A stretch of 62,275 nt of DNA from Faecalispora sporosphaeroides DSM 1294 (GTDB lineage Bacteria > Bacillota > Clostridia > Oscillospirales > Acutalibacteraceae), in assembly GCA_000383295.1 (NCBI GenBank), contig KB911078.1, positions 1 through 62,275 on the forward strand, written 5' to 3'. Under the pieces are notes generated by a model. It did no database searches. It was not told the origin of the DNA and worked only from the letters and a program-made list of their open reading frames with translations. How positions within the stretch are numbered: the first letter of the stretch is position 1; the number at the start of each line of letters is the position of its first letter. The translations under genes and the position numbers were made by a program. This document shows, one piece after another, positions 44,249 to 52,699 of the stretch.

Positions 44249-44624
44249 TGTGAACCCCGCCGACCGCCCCTTTGCTCTCCCTGCGTTTCTCTGCCGTTCA
44301 CCCCGATCGCGAACTTTGTACGATACCGTTTCTCCGACCCAATACGAAACCAGAAATCGCTTTGCTTACTTTGGGCTTTCCACGCGGTGGGGCGACCGAA
44401 CGTAAGGCGAGCCTTCGCCCCTGAGGAAAACAACAGGAGAGTTCAAAGGCCCTTTGGAGCACCGGGCGGTCTCTCTGCGGCGCGGCTGACAAATAACGGC
44501 AGACAGGCCCGGACACAGGCGAGGGAAAGCCGCCACACTTTCTTTGCAGAACATCCGTCGCAATCAGGGCCATTCCCGCGGCAAAGCACACAAAAAAACG
44601 CGTGCGACCAGTCGAAAGCTTTAT
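44249..44624. other. intergenic region between the S component and the glycine riboswitch
   Basis: About 375 nt without a gene; open frames here lack ribosome sites. Near 44573-44588 it shares CCGCGGCAAAGCAC with 6975-6988, next to repeat copy C. Confidence 0.45.
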
Positions 44625-44653
44625 TTGACTTAACGGAATCCATATGATACGAT
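44625..44653 (+). promoter_or_regulatory. promoter of the glycine riboswitch transcript
   Basis: TTGACT, 17-nt spacer, TACGAT, about 30 nt before the first aptamer. Confidence 0.8.
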
Positions 44654-44684
44654 AAAGTAAAATGAATATTATTACCGAAACAAG

Positions 44685-44860
44685 AGAAGTTCGTAGGAAA
44701 ACGGCTGCGGCCTGCCGAAGGAGTAACACTCTCAGGCGCCTGAGTTATTCAGGTGAGGACTATGAATGGATGTAACTCTGGAGAATCCCTTTTTGGGTGC
44801 CGAAGGTGTAAGGCTCGATTCGCTCGTGCTAATCTCTCAGGCAAAAGGACAGAGCTCTGT
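44685..44860 (+). ncRNA. tandem glycine riboswitch
   Basis: Two consecutive glycine aptamers. The first has GCCGAAGGAGTAACACTCTC, AGGCGCCTGAG and GTGAGGACTATG. The second has GGTGCCGAAGGTGTAAGG, ATCTCTCAGGCAAAAGGACAG (as CTCTCAGGCAAAAGGACAG). The GCCGAAGG and CTCAGGCAAAAGGAC motifs are the conserved core. It lies in front of an amino-acid/sodium symporter gene and is followed by two terminator hairpins, so it should control transcription read-through in response to glycine. Confidence 0.95.
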
Positions 44861-44886
44861 GCCCACAACAATTGGGCCTTTTTTGT
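44861..44886 (+). terminator. riboswitch expression-platform terminator
   Basis: GCCCA-N7-TGGGC stem followed by CTTTTTTG, directly after aptamer 2. The aptamer's AGAGCTCTGTGCCC end can compete with it. Confidence 0.8.
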
Positions 44887-44897
44887 GCTGCATATCC

Positions 44898-44936
44898 AGA
44901 GTCAAACCATCGCTGCATGGTTTGACTCTTTTGTTT
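44898..44936 (+). terminator. second terminator in the symporter leader
   Basis: Perfect 12-bp stem AGAGTCAAACCA/TGGTTTGACTCT with an 8-nt loop and a following TTTTGTTT. Confidence 0.8.
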
Positions 44937-45011
44937 ATTCGCAAAGCACACTGCGGCAGGCGCCGCGCTTCTTCCGACGGCTTTTGTTTCAACTTATGGA
45001 GGAGTGTTATT

Positions 45012-46409
45012 GTGGAGTGGTTTTCTCATTTGGTCAACAGTATTAACGGGGTATTGTGGAATGTATTTTTAATTCTTCTGCTCTGCGGCGCCGGCATCTA
45101 TTTTACAATTCTGACCAGAGGCGTTCAATTCCGAAAATTCAAGCAGAGCTTTCGCTCTACCTTTGGCTCGATCACGTTCAGCGGAAAGAAAGCGAGTGAA
45201 AAGGAGGGCATGACCTCCTTTCAGTCTTTGATCACCTCGGTATCGGCACAGATCGGCACGGGAAATCTGGCGGGTGTGGCTACCGCCATGGTCTCCGGCG
45301 GCCCCGGCGCGGTGTTCTGGATGTGGGTAAGCGCCATTCTGGGCATGGCCACCATTTATGCGGAGGCCACTCTTGCCCAGCGCTACAAAACCAATGTAAA
45401 CGGCACGCTGGTCGGCGGGCCGGCCTACTACATCCGTGCGGCCATTAAAGGGCCGGCGGGCCGGGCGGTTGCCGCCGTGTTTGCCGTTTTGATCATCTTC
45501 GCGCTCGGCTTTATGGGCAATATGGTGCAGGCCAACTCCGTTGGCGGGGCCATGGAGGCGGCCTTCGGCGTCCCTTCCGAATTTGTGGGCGGCGGGCTCG
45601 CGCTGATCTCTCTGCTGGTCTTTCTGGGCGGCGTCAAGCGTATTGTGGCCGTTGCGGAAAAGGTGGTTCCCTTTATGGCGGTTTTCTTCACCGCGGCCTC
45701 GCTGGTCGTGATCTTTATCAACTTCCGCAACATCCTCCCCGCGTTTTACGATATTTTTGTCGGCGCGTTCTATCCCCAGGCGGTTTTGGGCGGCGTTTTG
45801 GGCGTCAGCGTGCAGCAGGCCGTTCGGTTCGGCATCGCGCGCGGCCTGTTCACGCATGAGGCCGGCATGGGCTCGACCCCCCACGCGCATGCTCTGGCCC
45901 GCGTTAAGAATCCCTGCGAGCAGGGCCTTGTGGCCATGATGGGCGTATTCATTGATACCATCGTTCTGCTCCCGCTGACCGTTCTGGCCATTTTAACTTC
46001 GGGGGTGTTGGGCTCTACCAACGCAAAAGGGGAATTCGTCACCGGCATTGAGCTGACGCAGGCGGCCTATTCTCAGGTATTCGGCCATTTCGGATATGTG
46101 ATCATTGCGGTCTGCGTCTTTTTCTTCGCTTTTGCAACCATTATGGGCTGGTACTTTTTCGGCCTTGCCAACGTAAAATATCTTTTCGGGAAAAAAGCGG
46201 TACCGCTCTATGCCGTTCTGGTCTCCGTCTTTGTGGGCATCGGCTGTGCGCTGAAGGTTGATCTGGTATGGAGCCTTGCGGATTTGTTTAACGGATTGAT
46301 GGTCATCCCGAATATTCTGGCCCTGATTCTTCTTGGAGGGGTGGTTGCCAAGCTGACCAAAAGCTGGGAGAATGGTGAGGTGTATTCCCCGGATTCAGAA
46401 CAGGATTAA
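45012..46409 (+). CDS. alanine/glycine:sodium symporter (AGCS family)
   Basis: 465 residues, about ten or more membrane helices. AGCS family landmarks: GIYFTILTRGVQFRKF (about 26-41), TSVSAQIGTGNLAGVATAM (about 77-95), VGGPAYYIRAAIKG (about 134-147) and GLFTHEAGMGSTPHAHA (about 285-301). GTG start at 45012 with GGAGGAG 7 nt before; the frame is open about 80 codons further up through the riboswitch, which is not coding. The glycine riboswitch shows that glycine is sensed, so glycine (and alanine) is the likely substrate. Confidence 0.95.
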   Translation: MEWFSHLVNSINGVLWNVFLILLLCGAGIYFTILTRGVQFRKFKQSFRSTFGSITFSGKKASEKEGMTSFQSLITSVSAQIGTGNLAGVATAMVSGGPGAVFWMWVSAILGMATIYAEATLAQRYKTNVNGTLVGGPAYYIRAAIKGPAGRAVAAVFAVLIIFALGFMGNMVQANSVGGAMEAAFGVPSEFVGGGLALISLLVFLGGVKRIVAVAEKVVPFMAVFFTAASLVVIFINFRNILPAFYDIFVGAFYPQAVLGGVLGVSVQQAVRFGIARGLFTHEAGMGSTPHAHALARVKNPCEQGLVAMMGVFIDTIVLLPLTVLAILTSGVLGSTNAKGEFVTGIELTQAAYSQVFGHFGYVIIAVCVFFFAFATIMGWYFFGLANVKYLFGKKAVPLYAVLVSVFVGIGCALKVDLVWSLADLFNGLMVIPNILALILLGGVVAKLTKSWENGEVYSPDSEQD

Positions 46410-46517
46410 GGCGTCGGATTCCCCCGGAATAGCCCCTGTCACTTTTCTTTTTGGGAAGCAAAAGGAACCGGCTCCGAAGAAGCGGTGGGCAAAAGCATTC
46501 CGGTCGGCAGAAAAACA

Positions 46518-46562
46518 GCAAAAGACGGACGATCCGCTCCCCGCGAATCGTCCGTCTTTTCG
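46518..46562 (+). terminator. terminator after the symporter
   Basis: AAAAGACGGACGAT...ATCGTCCGTCTTTT 14-bp perfect stem, usable on both strands. Confidence 0.85.
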
Positions 46563-46662
46563 ATTTACCTGCTTTTTTTCGGTCGCCCGCATATCGCCTG
46601 AATGTGAAGATCTTTTTCCGGCATGACTTCAAGCACTCTCTATTCTATAGCTCATATGAAAA

Positions 46663-46872
46663 TTATAGACACATCGGAGTATAAGCCAACGCTGTATCCG
46701 CGATTTCTTCCGGCGTCATTTCATTCCAAAACAAATAGTCTGTAATTTGAGGGTCAAGCACTCCTTTTTCCAGGCGATCAATCAATCTGTCGATCTCCGC
46801 TTCGGATTTGTCCGAACAATCCGTTATCTCTCTTACTAAATAAATAATCTCTGCTCTGGATAGCAAAGTCAT
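46663..46872 (-). CDS. colicin/pyocin-type bacteriocin immunity-like protein
   Basis: 69-residue acidic protein. The pattern SRAEIIYLVREI, then SDKSEAEIDRLIDRLEK, DPQITDYLFWNEMTPEEIAD lines up with the four-helix DNase-colicin immunity proteins (Im2/Im9 type): E-x-L-x-LV-x-I, SEEELDxLV-x-HFE, HPSGSDLIxxP and SPxGIV. The YLFWNE segment stands where Im proteins have the Tyr-Tyr toxin-contact pair. The start at 46872 has GGAGG. No toxin gene is near, so it is an orphan immunity or an unrelated helical protein. Family call by eye, moderate certainty. Confidence 0.6.
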   Translation of the reverse strand: MTLLSRAEIIYLVREITDCSDKSEAEIDRLIDRLEKGVLDPQITDYLFWNEMTPEEIADTALAYTPMCL

Positions 46873-47001
46873 TCTTCTTTCCTCCTGTTCTCCGCATGAT
46901 TGGGCGCTTGCCATTCGTCCTCTTCTCTTTTTTTTGCAGCGGCACAAAGTCCTGTGGGCGGCCCGGGGGAGCCGCCGGTCGGTTTTCTCCCGCGGCGGGA
47001 T

Positions 47002-47445
47002 TCATAAAAATTTATCGATGCGGTCGTTCACTTCCACTTTGGAGAAAACGATGGACGTGTTCGTCAGTGCATAGGAGGATACGGCATTGATGAACTGTTC
47101 GATCTCCTCTAAAGAGGGAACCGACAATTTGACGATAAAGCACGCTGCGCCCGCAATCCGGTAACACCACTCGGTGTGTTTATCCTCCTGAATGAACTGT
47201 TTGAATTTTTCGTACTGCCCATCCTTCATGGTAACCTGAACGATACAGTCGATGCCGAGGCCAAGCGCCTTTTTGTTCAAACGGATTGTATACCCCTCGA
47301 TGATGTGATGATCCTCCAGTCTCCGTACCCTTTCGGTCACAGAGGGAGGGGAAAGATTCACCCGCTTCGATAACTCTCTTATGGAAATCCGGCTGTCCGC
47401 TTGCAGCTCCCGCAAAATCCGCACATCTGTTTCGTCTGTTTTCAT
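47002..47445 (-). CDS. Lrp/AsnC family transcriptional regulator
   Basis: 147 residues. N-terminal helix-turn-helix (about 1-50: DETDVRILRELQADSRISIRELSKRVNLSPPSVTERVRRLE, seen as DVRILRELQADSRIS and NLSPPSVTERVRRLE) and C-terminal RAM ligand domain (about 65-145). It is divergent from the carboxymuconolactone-decarboxylase-like gene, whose promoter lies in the shared 137-nt gap, so it probably regulates that gene and itself. Amino acids are usual ligands. Confidence 0.93.
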   Translation of the reverse strand: MKTDETDVRILRELQADSRISIRELSKRVNLSPPSVTERVRRLEDHHIIEGYTIRLNKKALGLGIDCIVQVTMKDGQYEKFKQFIQEDKHTEWCYRIAGAACFIVKLSVPSLEEIEQFINAVSSYALTNTSIVFSKVEVNDRIDKFL

Positions 47446-47582
47446 TTGAAATGCCCTTTCAAAATATAAGTTCCAACAGCAATATAAACACAACAATATT
47501 CTATCATACGGAATACGATTCTAAATATACTCCTGCTATAATTGATTTGTCAACGGAACACATCATGTAAGGAGGAAACATC

Positions 47583-48002
47583 ATGGCAGGCATCTCTTTC
47601 TCGCAGAACGGGCTTACCCCCTTTCAACAGCTGTTGGGGCATCATCAAGAAATACTGGAGAAATGGGTTTCTCTGGAGGACTGCATTTTTTCCAGCGATA
47701 CCTTTTCCGCAGAGCTGAAAGAACAGGTTCGCCGCACTCTGGCGTTTCATAACGGCTGTGAATATTGCATGGCGAAGGGAAGCCCTTCCAAAAACATAAC
47801 GGATCCGCGGGTACAATTGGCGGTTCGCGCCGCAGACTTGTCCAGCAACGAAACGCATATCGGCGGCGATGACATCAGCGCACTGAAAGAGGTATTTTCA
47901 GATGCGGAAATCGCGGAGCTTTTTGCGCTGATCTGTTTTATCACGGCTTGTCAAAGATTCGGCGCCCTTCTGGGCCTGGAGGCAAGCTGCCCGATTGAGT
48001 GA
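47583..48002 (+). CDS. carboxymuconolactone decarboxylase / AhpD-like protein
   Basis: 139 residues, all-helical AhpD-like fold. The redox pair C59-E-Y-C62 sits in AFHNGCEYCMAKG, the signature of the family, with an acidic residue before it (SAELKEQVRRTLA). Members act as peroxidase partners or thiol-disulfide proteins; which applies is unknown. Strong ribosome site AAGGAGG and a TATAAT at 47537-47542. Divergent from the Lrp gene. Confidence 0.85.
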   Translation: MAGISFSQNGLTPFQQLLGHHQEILEKWVSLEDCIFSSDTFSAELKEQVRRTLAFHNGCEYCMAKGSPSKNITDPRVQLAVRAADLSSNETHIGGDDISALKEVFSDAEIAELFALICFITACQRFGALLGLEASCPIE

Positions 48003-48092
48003 CTGACGCACTGCCGGCTGGGAATCCCCCGGCGTACAGCCCGCGAATGGGACTTTTGCTGTATGAAAAATGCCGCATCAAAATTGGGCAGG

Positions 48093-48151
48093 ACACACAA
48101 AAACCGCAGTCCAATCCGAATGGGTTGGCCGCAGTTTTTGTGTGTTTTTTT
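48093..48151 (+). terminator. terminator after the AhpD-like gene
   Basis: ACACAAAAACYGC arm pairs with GCAGTTTTTGTGT; the stem continues through CCAATCC/GGGTTGG with one bulge; a run of seven T follows. Confidence 0.85.
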
Positions 48152-48243
48152 CGAGCGAGGCCCGCCGCAGTACCCGCAATTTTTGGCGGGCGACGGGCGG
48201 CCCTGCTCTTATTCAGGGGGCCCCGTCAGACGCCGAAGCTGTT

Positions 48244-48537
48244 TTATTCCGCTCCCTTTTGCTGTTTGGTAAGGCGGTGCAGAATTTCCCACACCAGCAG
48301 CAGATCCTGATCCGGCAAATTCCCCAGCATCTCTTCTGTTTCCCTCAAAACAGGATTTTCCCGTACCGGAATTGGTTTTGCGTCGCTTTCTCCCTGTGTA
48401 TACAGAAGAATATAGCGTCCCAACCGGCCGATTTCAATGGGCGTGTGCGCTGTCCAGCCCAATAACTGCCTTGCTTCAATCGGTATTACAATCCGACCGT
48501 GCTGATCCAGTTTTCTTGCGATTCCTTTTTGCTCCAT
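48244..48537 (-). CDS. AbrB/SpoVT-type DNA-binding protein
   Basis: 97 residues. The N-terminal swapped-hairpin domain is clear (GIARKLDQHGRIVIPIEARQLLG, seen as RKLDQHGRIVIPIEARQLLG, about 8-27), followed by a short region LYTQGESDAKPIP and a C-terminal helical tail. Such proteins are transition-state or toxin-antitoxin regulators. GGAGG ribosome site. Divergent from the XRE gene with repeated operator-like boxes between them. Confidence 0.85.
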   Translation of the reverse strand: MEQKGIARKLDQHGRIVIPIEARQLLGWTAHTPIEIGRLGRYILLYTQGESDAKPIPVRENPVLRETEEMLGNLPDQDLLLVWEILHRLTKQQKGAE

Positions 48538-48569
48538 TTTAACCCTCCTATATTACTTTACTTCTTATA

Positions 48570-48625
48570 TAGTAACTATTAATAAGCGATTCGTCAATAA
48601 GTAACTTTGCATGTAGTATCTATTA
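48570..48625. promoter_or_regulatory. repeated operator-like boxes between the AbrB and XRE genes
   Basis: TAGTAACTATTA (48570-48581) and TAGTATCTATTA (48614-48625) differ by one base and lie 44 nt apart; a further AAGTAACTTT stands between them. Likely binding sites of one of the two flanking regulators. Confidence 0.5.
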
Positions 48626-48639
48626 GAGGTGATATTAAC

Positions 48640-48882
48640 ATGAGCAAAACAAATTCTGTATTACAGCGAAAGAACTATGGACAAATAAACTTCAAGTTAA
48701 AGGAGTTGCTAGATTCTCGGGGGATGACCAGAAATCATCTTGCCCGTAAAATCGATTCCCGATTTGAAGTGGTGGATAAATGGTACAAGAATCAAGTGGA
48801 AAAGATTGATACGGATATCCTGGCCAGGATTTGTTTTGTACTTGAATGCAAAGTGGATGATATTATCGAATATAAAAATTGA
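48640..48882 (+). CDS. XRE-family helix-turn-helix protein
   Basis: 80 residues with a Cro/C1-type HTH (about 14-75): NFKLKELLDSRGMTRNHLAR, EVVDKWYKNQVEKIDTDILA and RICFVLECKVDDIIEYKN. The last segment is the hallmark of the small YozG-type repressors. The start at 48640 has GAGGTG 7 nt before it; the frame opens 11 codons upstream. AT-rich relative to its neighbours. Confidence 0.88.
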   Translation: MSKTNSVLQRKNYGQINFKLKELLDSRGMTRNHLARKIDSRFEVVDKWYKNQVEKIDTDILARICFVLECKVDDIIEYKN

Positions 48883-48982
48883 AATGCCATAAAATCGAGC
48901 TAGATCGCTTATTTCAAATTCAAACCGTTTGAGCATGCTTCAACCGCCTGCCGAACGGCCGACTGATTCAGGAGACGATAAA

Positions 48983-49687
48983 ATGAAAACACAAAAGCTT
49001 CTCATAGACCAAATTCCCGCCGTTGTTTGGGGCGAACCCTCCGACCGGGTTTTTCTTGCCGTGCACGGCAATCTCTCAAACAAGGAGGACACCGTTATCC
49101 GGCTGCTGGCCGAGGAGGCCGCACTCCGCGGCACGCAGGTAATCAGCTTTGACCTGCCGGAGCACGGGGAACGCGCCGGCACACAGCCGCCCTGCAAGGT
49201 ACAGTTTTGCGTGCGCGATCTTCGTAAGGTGATGGATTACGCAAAAAGCCGCTGGCAGCAGGTCAGCCTGTTCGCCTGCAGTATGGGGGCCTATTTCAGC
49301 CTGCTCGAATACCGGGAGGAACCGCTCCAACAGGCGTTGTTTCTTTCCCCCGTGGTGGATATGCGGCGCATCATTGAAAACATGATGACCTGGTTTGAGG
49401 TTACCGAAGAACGGCTGCGGGAGCTCGGCGAAATCCCGACGCCGATCGGCCAGACTTTGTACTGGGATTACTACTGCTATGTCAAAGATCACCCCATCGA
49501 GCGGTGGGACAGCGAAACCGCAATCCTATACGGCGAAAACGACACCCTGTGCGAGCGGGACACCATCGACGCCTTCACCCGGCGCTTTTCCTGCAAACTG
49601 GAGGTGGTAAACGGGGGAGAACACTTTTTCCACACGCCGGAGCAGCTCGCCGCCTTTTCCGCATGGCTCAGGCAGAATTTGCACTGA
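48983..49687 (+). CDS. alpha/beta hydrolase
   Basis: 234 residues, no signal peptide. Oxyanion region FLAVHGNLSNKED (about 24-36), nucleophile elbow LFACSMGAYFS (about 94-104) in which the usual Gly-x-Ser-x-Gly reads Ala-Cys-Ser-Met-Gly, acid D in LYGENDTLCE (about 182-191), and H in NGGEHFFHTP (about 207-216). Probably a small esterase or lipase-like enzyme; substrate unknown. GGAG ribosome site at 48983; an in-frame ATG 18 codons upstream is less well supported. Confidence 0.85.
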   Translation: MKTQKLLIDQIPAVVWGEPSDRVFLAVHGNLSNKEDTVIRLLAEEAALRGTQVISFDLPEHGERAGTQPPCKVQFCVRDLRKVMDYAKSRWQQVSLFACSMGAYFSLLEYREEPLQQALFLSPVVDMRRIIENMMTWFEVTEERLRELGEIPTPIGQTLYWDYYCYVKDHPIERWDSETAILYGENDTLCERDTIDAFTRRFSCKLEVVNGGEHFFHTPEQLAAFSAWLRQNLH

Positions 49688-49951
49688 CCGGCAGTTTCCC
49701 GGCGTGCGGCTGCGGAAATCCGTCTGCCATTGGGAAGACGACGTGTTTTTGAGCGGCCCGGACGAGGCGAGCAACGCAAACCACGGGATCCCCCAGAACG
49801 AAGCGCGCCAAATTTCAAAAATTCGGGGCGTGCTGCAAAGAAATGCTGCCTCATGTGCACCCGCCCAAACGGGAGAAGCAAACGCCGTAAACTTTTCTGC
49901 AAATCATTTCTTTCAAAATAATGAATTTTTTGTGATTATTTCGGATTCCTG
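49688..49951. other. intergenic region upstream of mreB
   Basis: No gene or RNA recognised. It becomes AT-rich towards the mreB promoter. Confidence 0.5.
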
Positions 49952-49980
49952 TTGAGAAATGACGGTTCAGCGGTTATAAT
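49952..49980 (+). promoter_or_regulatory. promoter of the mreB operon
   Basis: TTGAGA, 17-nt spacer, TATAAT, about 115 nt before mreB. Confidence 0.82.
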
Positions 49981-50093
49981 AGGGATATTCGGACGAATGG
50001 GGTTTTGCGCCCTTTTTCGGTAATTGACCGGGCAACTCTATCAATCTATTTTTTGATTCACATAAAACGGGCGGGAATGAAAGGGGAACATCC

Positions 50094-51107
50094 ATGTTTG
50101 CAAAGGATATTGGAATCGATTTAGGGACAGCCAATACTTTGGTGTTCATGAAAGGAAAGGGAATCGTGATGCGCGAGCCGTCGGTCGTGGCGGTGGACAT
50201 CCGCTCCGACACGGTTTTGGCGGTAGGCACGCAGGCCAAGGAAATGATTGGCCGCACCCCGGGTTCCATTGTGGCGGTTCGTCCGCTGAAAGACGGTGTG
50301 ATTGCGGACTTCGACATCACCGCGACCATGCTCAAGCATTTTATCAAAAGGGCAACCAAATCAAACATGTTCAGCAAGCCCCACATTGTGGTGTGCATCC
50401 CCTCCGGTGTTACCGAGGTGGAGCGCCGCGCCGTGGAGGACGCAGCGCGCCAGGCCGGCGCGAGCCAGGTGGAGCTGATTGAAGAGCCCATGGCCGCGGC
50501 GATCGGCGCGGGCCTGCCCGTGGCGGAGCCCACCGGCAGCATGGTGGTTGACCTGGGCGGCGGCACGACCGAGGTAGCCGTGATCTCGCTCGGCGACATC
50601 GTCACCTCCTGTTCCGTGCGCGTGGCGGGCGATAAATTCGACGAGGCGATTATCTCCTACGTCAAGAAAAAATACAATCTTCTCATCGGCGAGCGCACCG
50701 CTGAGGAAATCAAGATTTCCATCGGCTCGGCGTTCCCCACCGAAGAAACCAAGGATGCTTCCGTCGTCATCAAGGGCCGCAACCTGCTCGACGGTCTGCC
50801 GAAGAACGTGACAATTCATGCCGACGAGGTGCGCGAGGCCTTGAGCGACCCGCTCGCGCTGATTGTGGACGCGGTAAAGAGCACGTTGGAGAAAACCCCG
50901 CCCGAGCTTTCCGCAGACATCATTGACCACGGCATCATGCTCACCGGCGGCGGCGCTCTGCTGCGCGGCCTGGACATGCTGATCTCGCAGGAGACGAACA
51001 TGCCGGTACATGTGGCGGACAGCCCACTCGACTGCGTGGTGGACGGAACCGGAAAGCGGCTGGAGGTAGCCATGCCGTCGGAATACTACAAGGCGCGGAA
51101 GAGATAA
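50094..51107 (+). CDS. mreB: rod-shape determining protein MreB
   Basis: Actin-like filament protein that directs lateral wall synthesis. 337 residues. ATP-binding motifs [20 protein letters not shown] (as [13 protein letters not shown], about 7-19), [14 protein letters not shown] (about 152-165) and the C-terminal [16 protein letters not shown] (about 281-296). Start of mreB-mreC-mreD-pbp2, the rod complex. Confidence 0.97.
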   Translation: MFAKDIGIDLGTANTLVFMKGKGIVMREPSVVAVDIRSDTVLAVGTQAKEMIGRTPGSIVAVRPLKDGVIADFDITATMLKHFIKRATKSNMFSKPHIVVCIPSGVTEVERRAVEDAARQAGASQVELIEEPMAAAIGAGLPVAEPTGSMVVDLGGGTTEVAVISLGDIVTSCSVRVAGDKFDEAIISYVKKKYNLLIGERTAEEIKISIGSAFPTEETKDASVVIKGRNLLDGLPKNVTIHADEVREALSDPLALIVDAVKSTLEKTPPELSADIIDHGIMLTGGGALLRGLDMLISQETNMPVHVADSPLDCVVDGTGKRLEVAMPSEYYKARKR

Positions 51108-51226
51108 GCCTTGCCTGCAATATAACTTTCGCGGAGGGTTCATTGGTGGCTCTCCGCTTTTTTCCGCTGAAAACGGGGGATTGAGCCATGCGGCATCCCC
51201 GCCGTCTTGCCGATGGAGGTGACGTT

Positions 51227-52168
51227 TTGAGAGATGTCTTTCACAGCCGGGGCTTTAAGGCTCTGCTTGGCATTGTATTTGTTGTTCTGGGCATTATGGT
51301 CTATTCGGCCGGGGCCGAGGGCGGCTCTGTGTTTTCTTCTCTTCTGGGGCGCGTATTCACCCCCATGCAGAAGGTTTCCACCGTTATTTCCAACAATGCG
51401 GCGGCCAGCGTGGGCCGCCCCGCCGCCGACCTGGAAAGTGAGAACCGGGAGCTGAAAAAAGAAGTGGACGCCCTGCGCGCCAAGCTGATCGACTACTACC
51501 AGGTGAAGCAGGAGAACGCGCAGTACCGCACTTTTTTGGAGCTGAAAAACGAAAACAAGGATTTCACCTTTGTTTCCGGCTCTGTGGTGGGGCGCGACCC
51601 GAACGACGTGTTCGGCAGCTTTACCGTGGATAAGGGCTCTTTGGCGGGTGTGACCGCGGGCAGCCCGGTAATTACCGAAAGCGGCGTGGTTGGCTGGGTG
51701 TCCAGCGTCAGCTCAACGTTCTGCCAGGTGACCACTCTTTTCTCCCCAGATACGAACATGGCCGCGCTCGACCGCGCGAACCGCGAAAGCGGCGTGGTCA
51801 GCAGCAACATTAAGCTGTACGAGCAGGGCTACGCGAAGCTCGGCTACCTTTCCTCCGAAACCAAGGTACAGAAGGACGACATCATCGTCACCAGCGGCCT
51901 TGGCGGCATCTACCCGAAAAATCTGCCGGTGGGCAAGGTGATTTCGGTCGGGCCGGAGGAATACAGCGTTTCTTACATGGCGGTCATCAAACCGTTTGTT
52001 GACCCGAAAACCGTGCGCGACGTATTCATCATCACCGGCTTCCTCGGCAAAGGGGAAGCGCTCAGCTCACTGCCCGAGCCCTCGGGCACTCCGTCCGGCG
52101 GCAAACCGTCTTCGGGCGGCGGCACCGCCTCCAGCGGAACAACACCCGGTTCGGAGGCTGCCAAATGA
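51227..52168 (+). CDS. mreC: rod-shape determining protein MreC
   Basis: Extracellular-facing partner of MreB and PBP2. 313 residues: N-terminal membrane helix (about 9-28), coiled coil (about 60-95), then the MreC beta domains (SGSVVGRDPNDVFGSFTVDKG, landmarks VVGRDPN and GSFTVDKG; SGLGGIYPKNLPVGKV about 220-235). Tail Ser/Gly/Pro rich. Start is TTG at 51227 with GGAGGTGA 6-10 nt before; an ATG 13 codons upstream lacks a ribosome site. The end overlaps mreD (ATGA). Confidence 0.93.
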   Translation: MRDVFHSRGFKALLGIVFVVLGIMVYSAGAEGGSVFSSLLGRVFTPMQKVSTVISNNAAASVGRPAADLESENRELKKEVDALRAKLIDYYQVKQENAQYRTFLELKNENKDFTFVSGSVVGRDPNDVFGSFTVDKGSLAGVTAGSPVITESGVVGWVSSVSSTFCQVTTLFSPDTNMAALDRANRESGVVSSNIKLYEQGYAKLGYLSSETKVQKDDIIVTSGLGGIYPKNLPVGKVISVGPEEYSVSYMAVIKPFVDPKTVRDVFIITGFLGKGEALSSLPEPSGTPSGGKPSSGGGTASSGTTPGSEAAK

Positions 52169-52686
52169 CGGACAGGAAAAAGCTGCTGCGCTACTTTGCC
52201 TATACTATAGAAATCATTGTGATCTACCTGCTGAATGAAACGCCGGGCCTGATTCCACCGGTTTTCGGTGCGCGCCCCGTTCTGCTGCTGCCTGTGGCCG
52301 TTTCCATCGCTGTGTTCGAGAGCGAAACCGCAGCCATAGGTTTTGGTCTTTTCTGCGGCATTCTGCTCGATTTCGGTATGAGCGGCGGCGCGTCGATCGG
52401 ATTCCACACACTGCTGCTCTGTATTCTGTGCTATTGCGCCGCGCTGATGGCCATCCACCTGCTGCGGGCCAGCCTGCTGTCGGCACTGCTGCTCTCCACT
52501 GTGGCGGTGGCCCTGATTCTGCTGCTGCAGTGGCTGTTCTACTACGTGTTTTCAGGGTACGAATATCCCGGCTTCGCGCTGGTCAGCCATTTTTTGCCAC
52601 GCTTTGTTTACACGCTGCTTTCGGTGCCTTTGATTTATGCCTTTAACCGGGCTTTCGCACTGAATATCCGGGAAAGCGCCGGTTGA
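52165..52686 (+). CDS. mreD: rod-shape determining protein MreD
   Basis: 173 residues with about five membrane helices, starting RYFAYTIEIIVIYLLNETPG and containing FGLFCGILLDFGMSGGASIG. Typical MreD size and position; connects the rod complex in the membrane. The start overlaps the mreC stop by four bases. Confidence 0.9.
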   Translation: MTDRKKLLRYFAYTIEIIVIYLLNETPGLIPPVFGARPVLLLPVAVSIAVFESETAAIGFGLFCGILLDFGMSGGASIGFHTLLLCILCYCAALMAIHLLRASLLSALLLSTVAVALILLLQWLFYYVFSGYEYPGFALVSHFLPRFVYTLLSVPLIYAFNRAFALNIRESAG

Positions 52687-52699
52687 CAGGAGGTTTTCC

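Noticed and set aside
44298-44729. 143-codon minus-strand frame before the glycine riboswitch
   Set aside because: Crosses the riboswitch and its promoter; no ribosome site; irregular composition.
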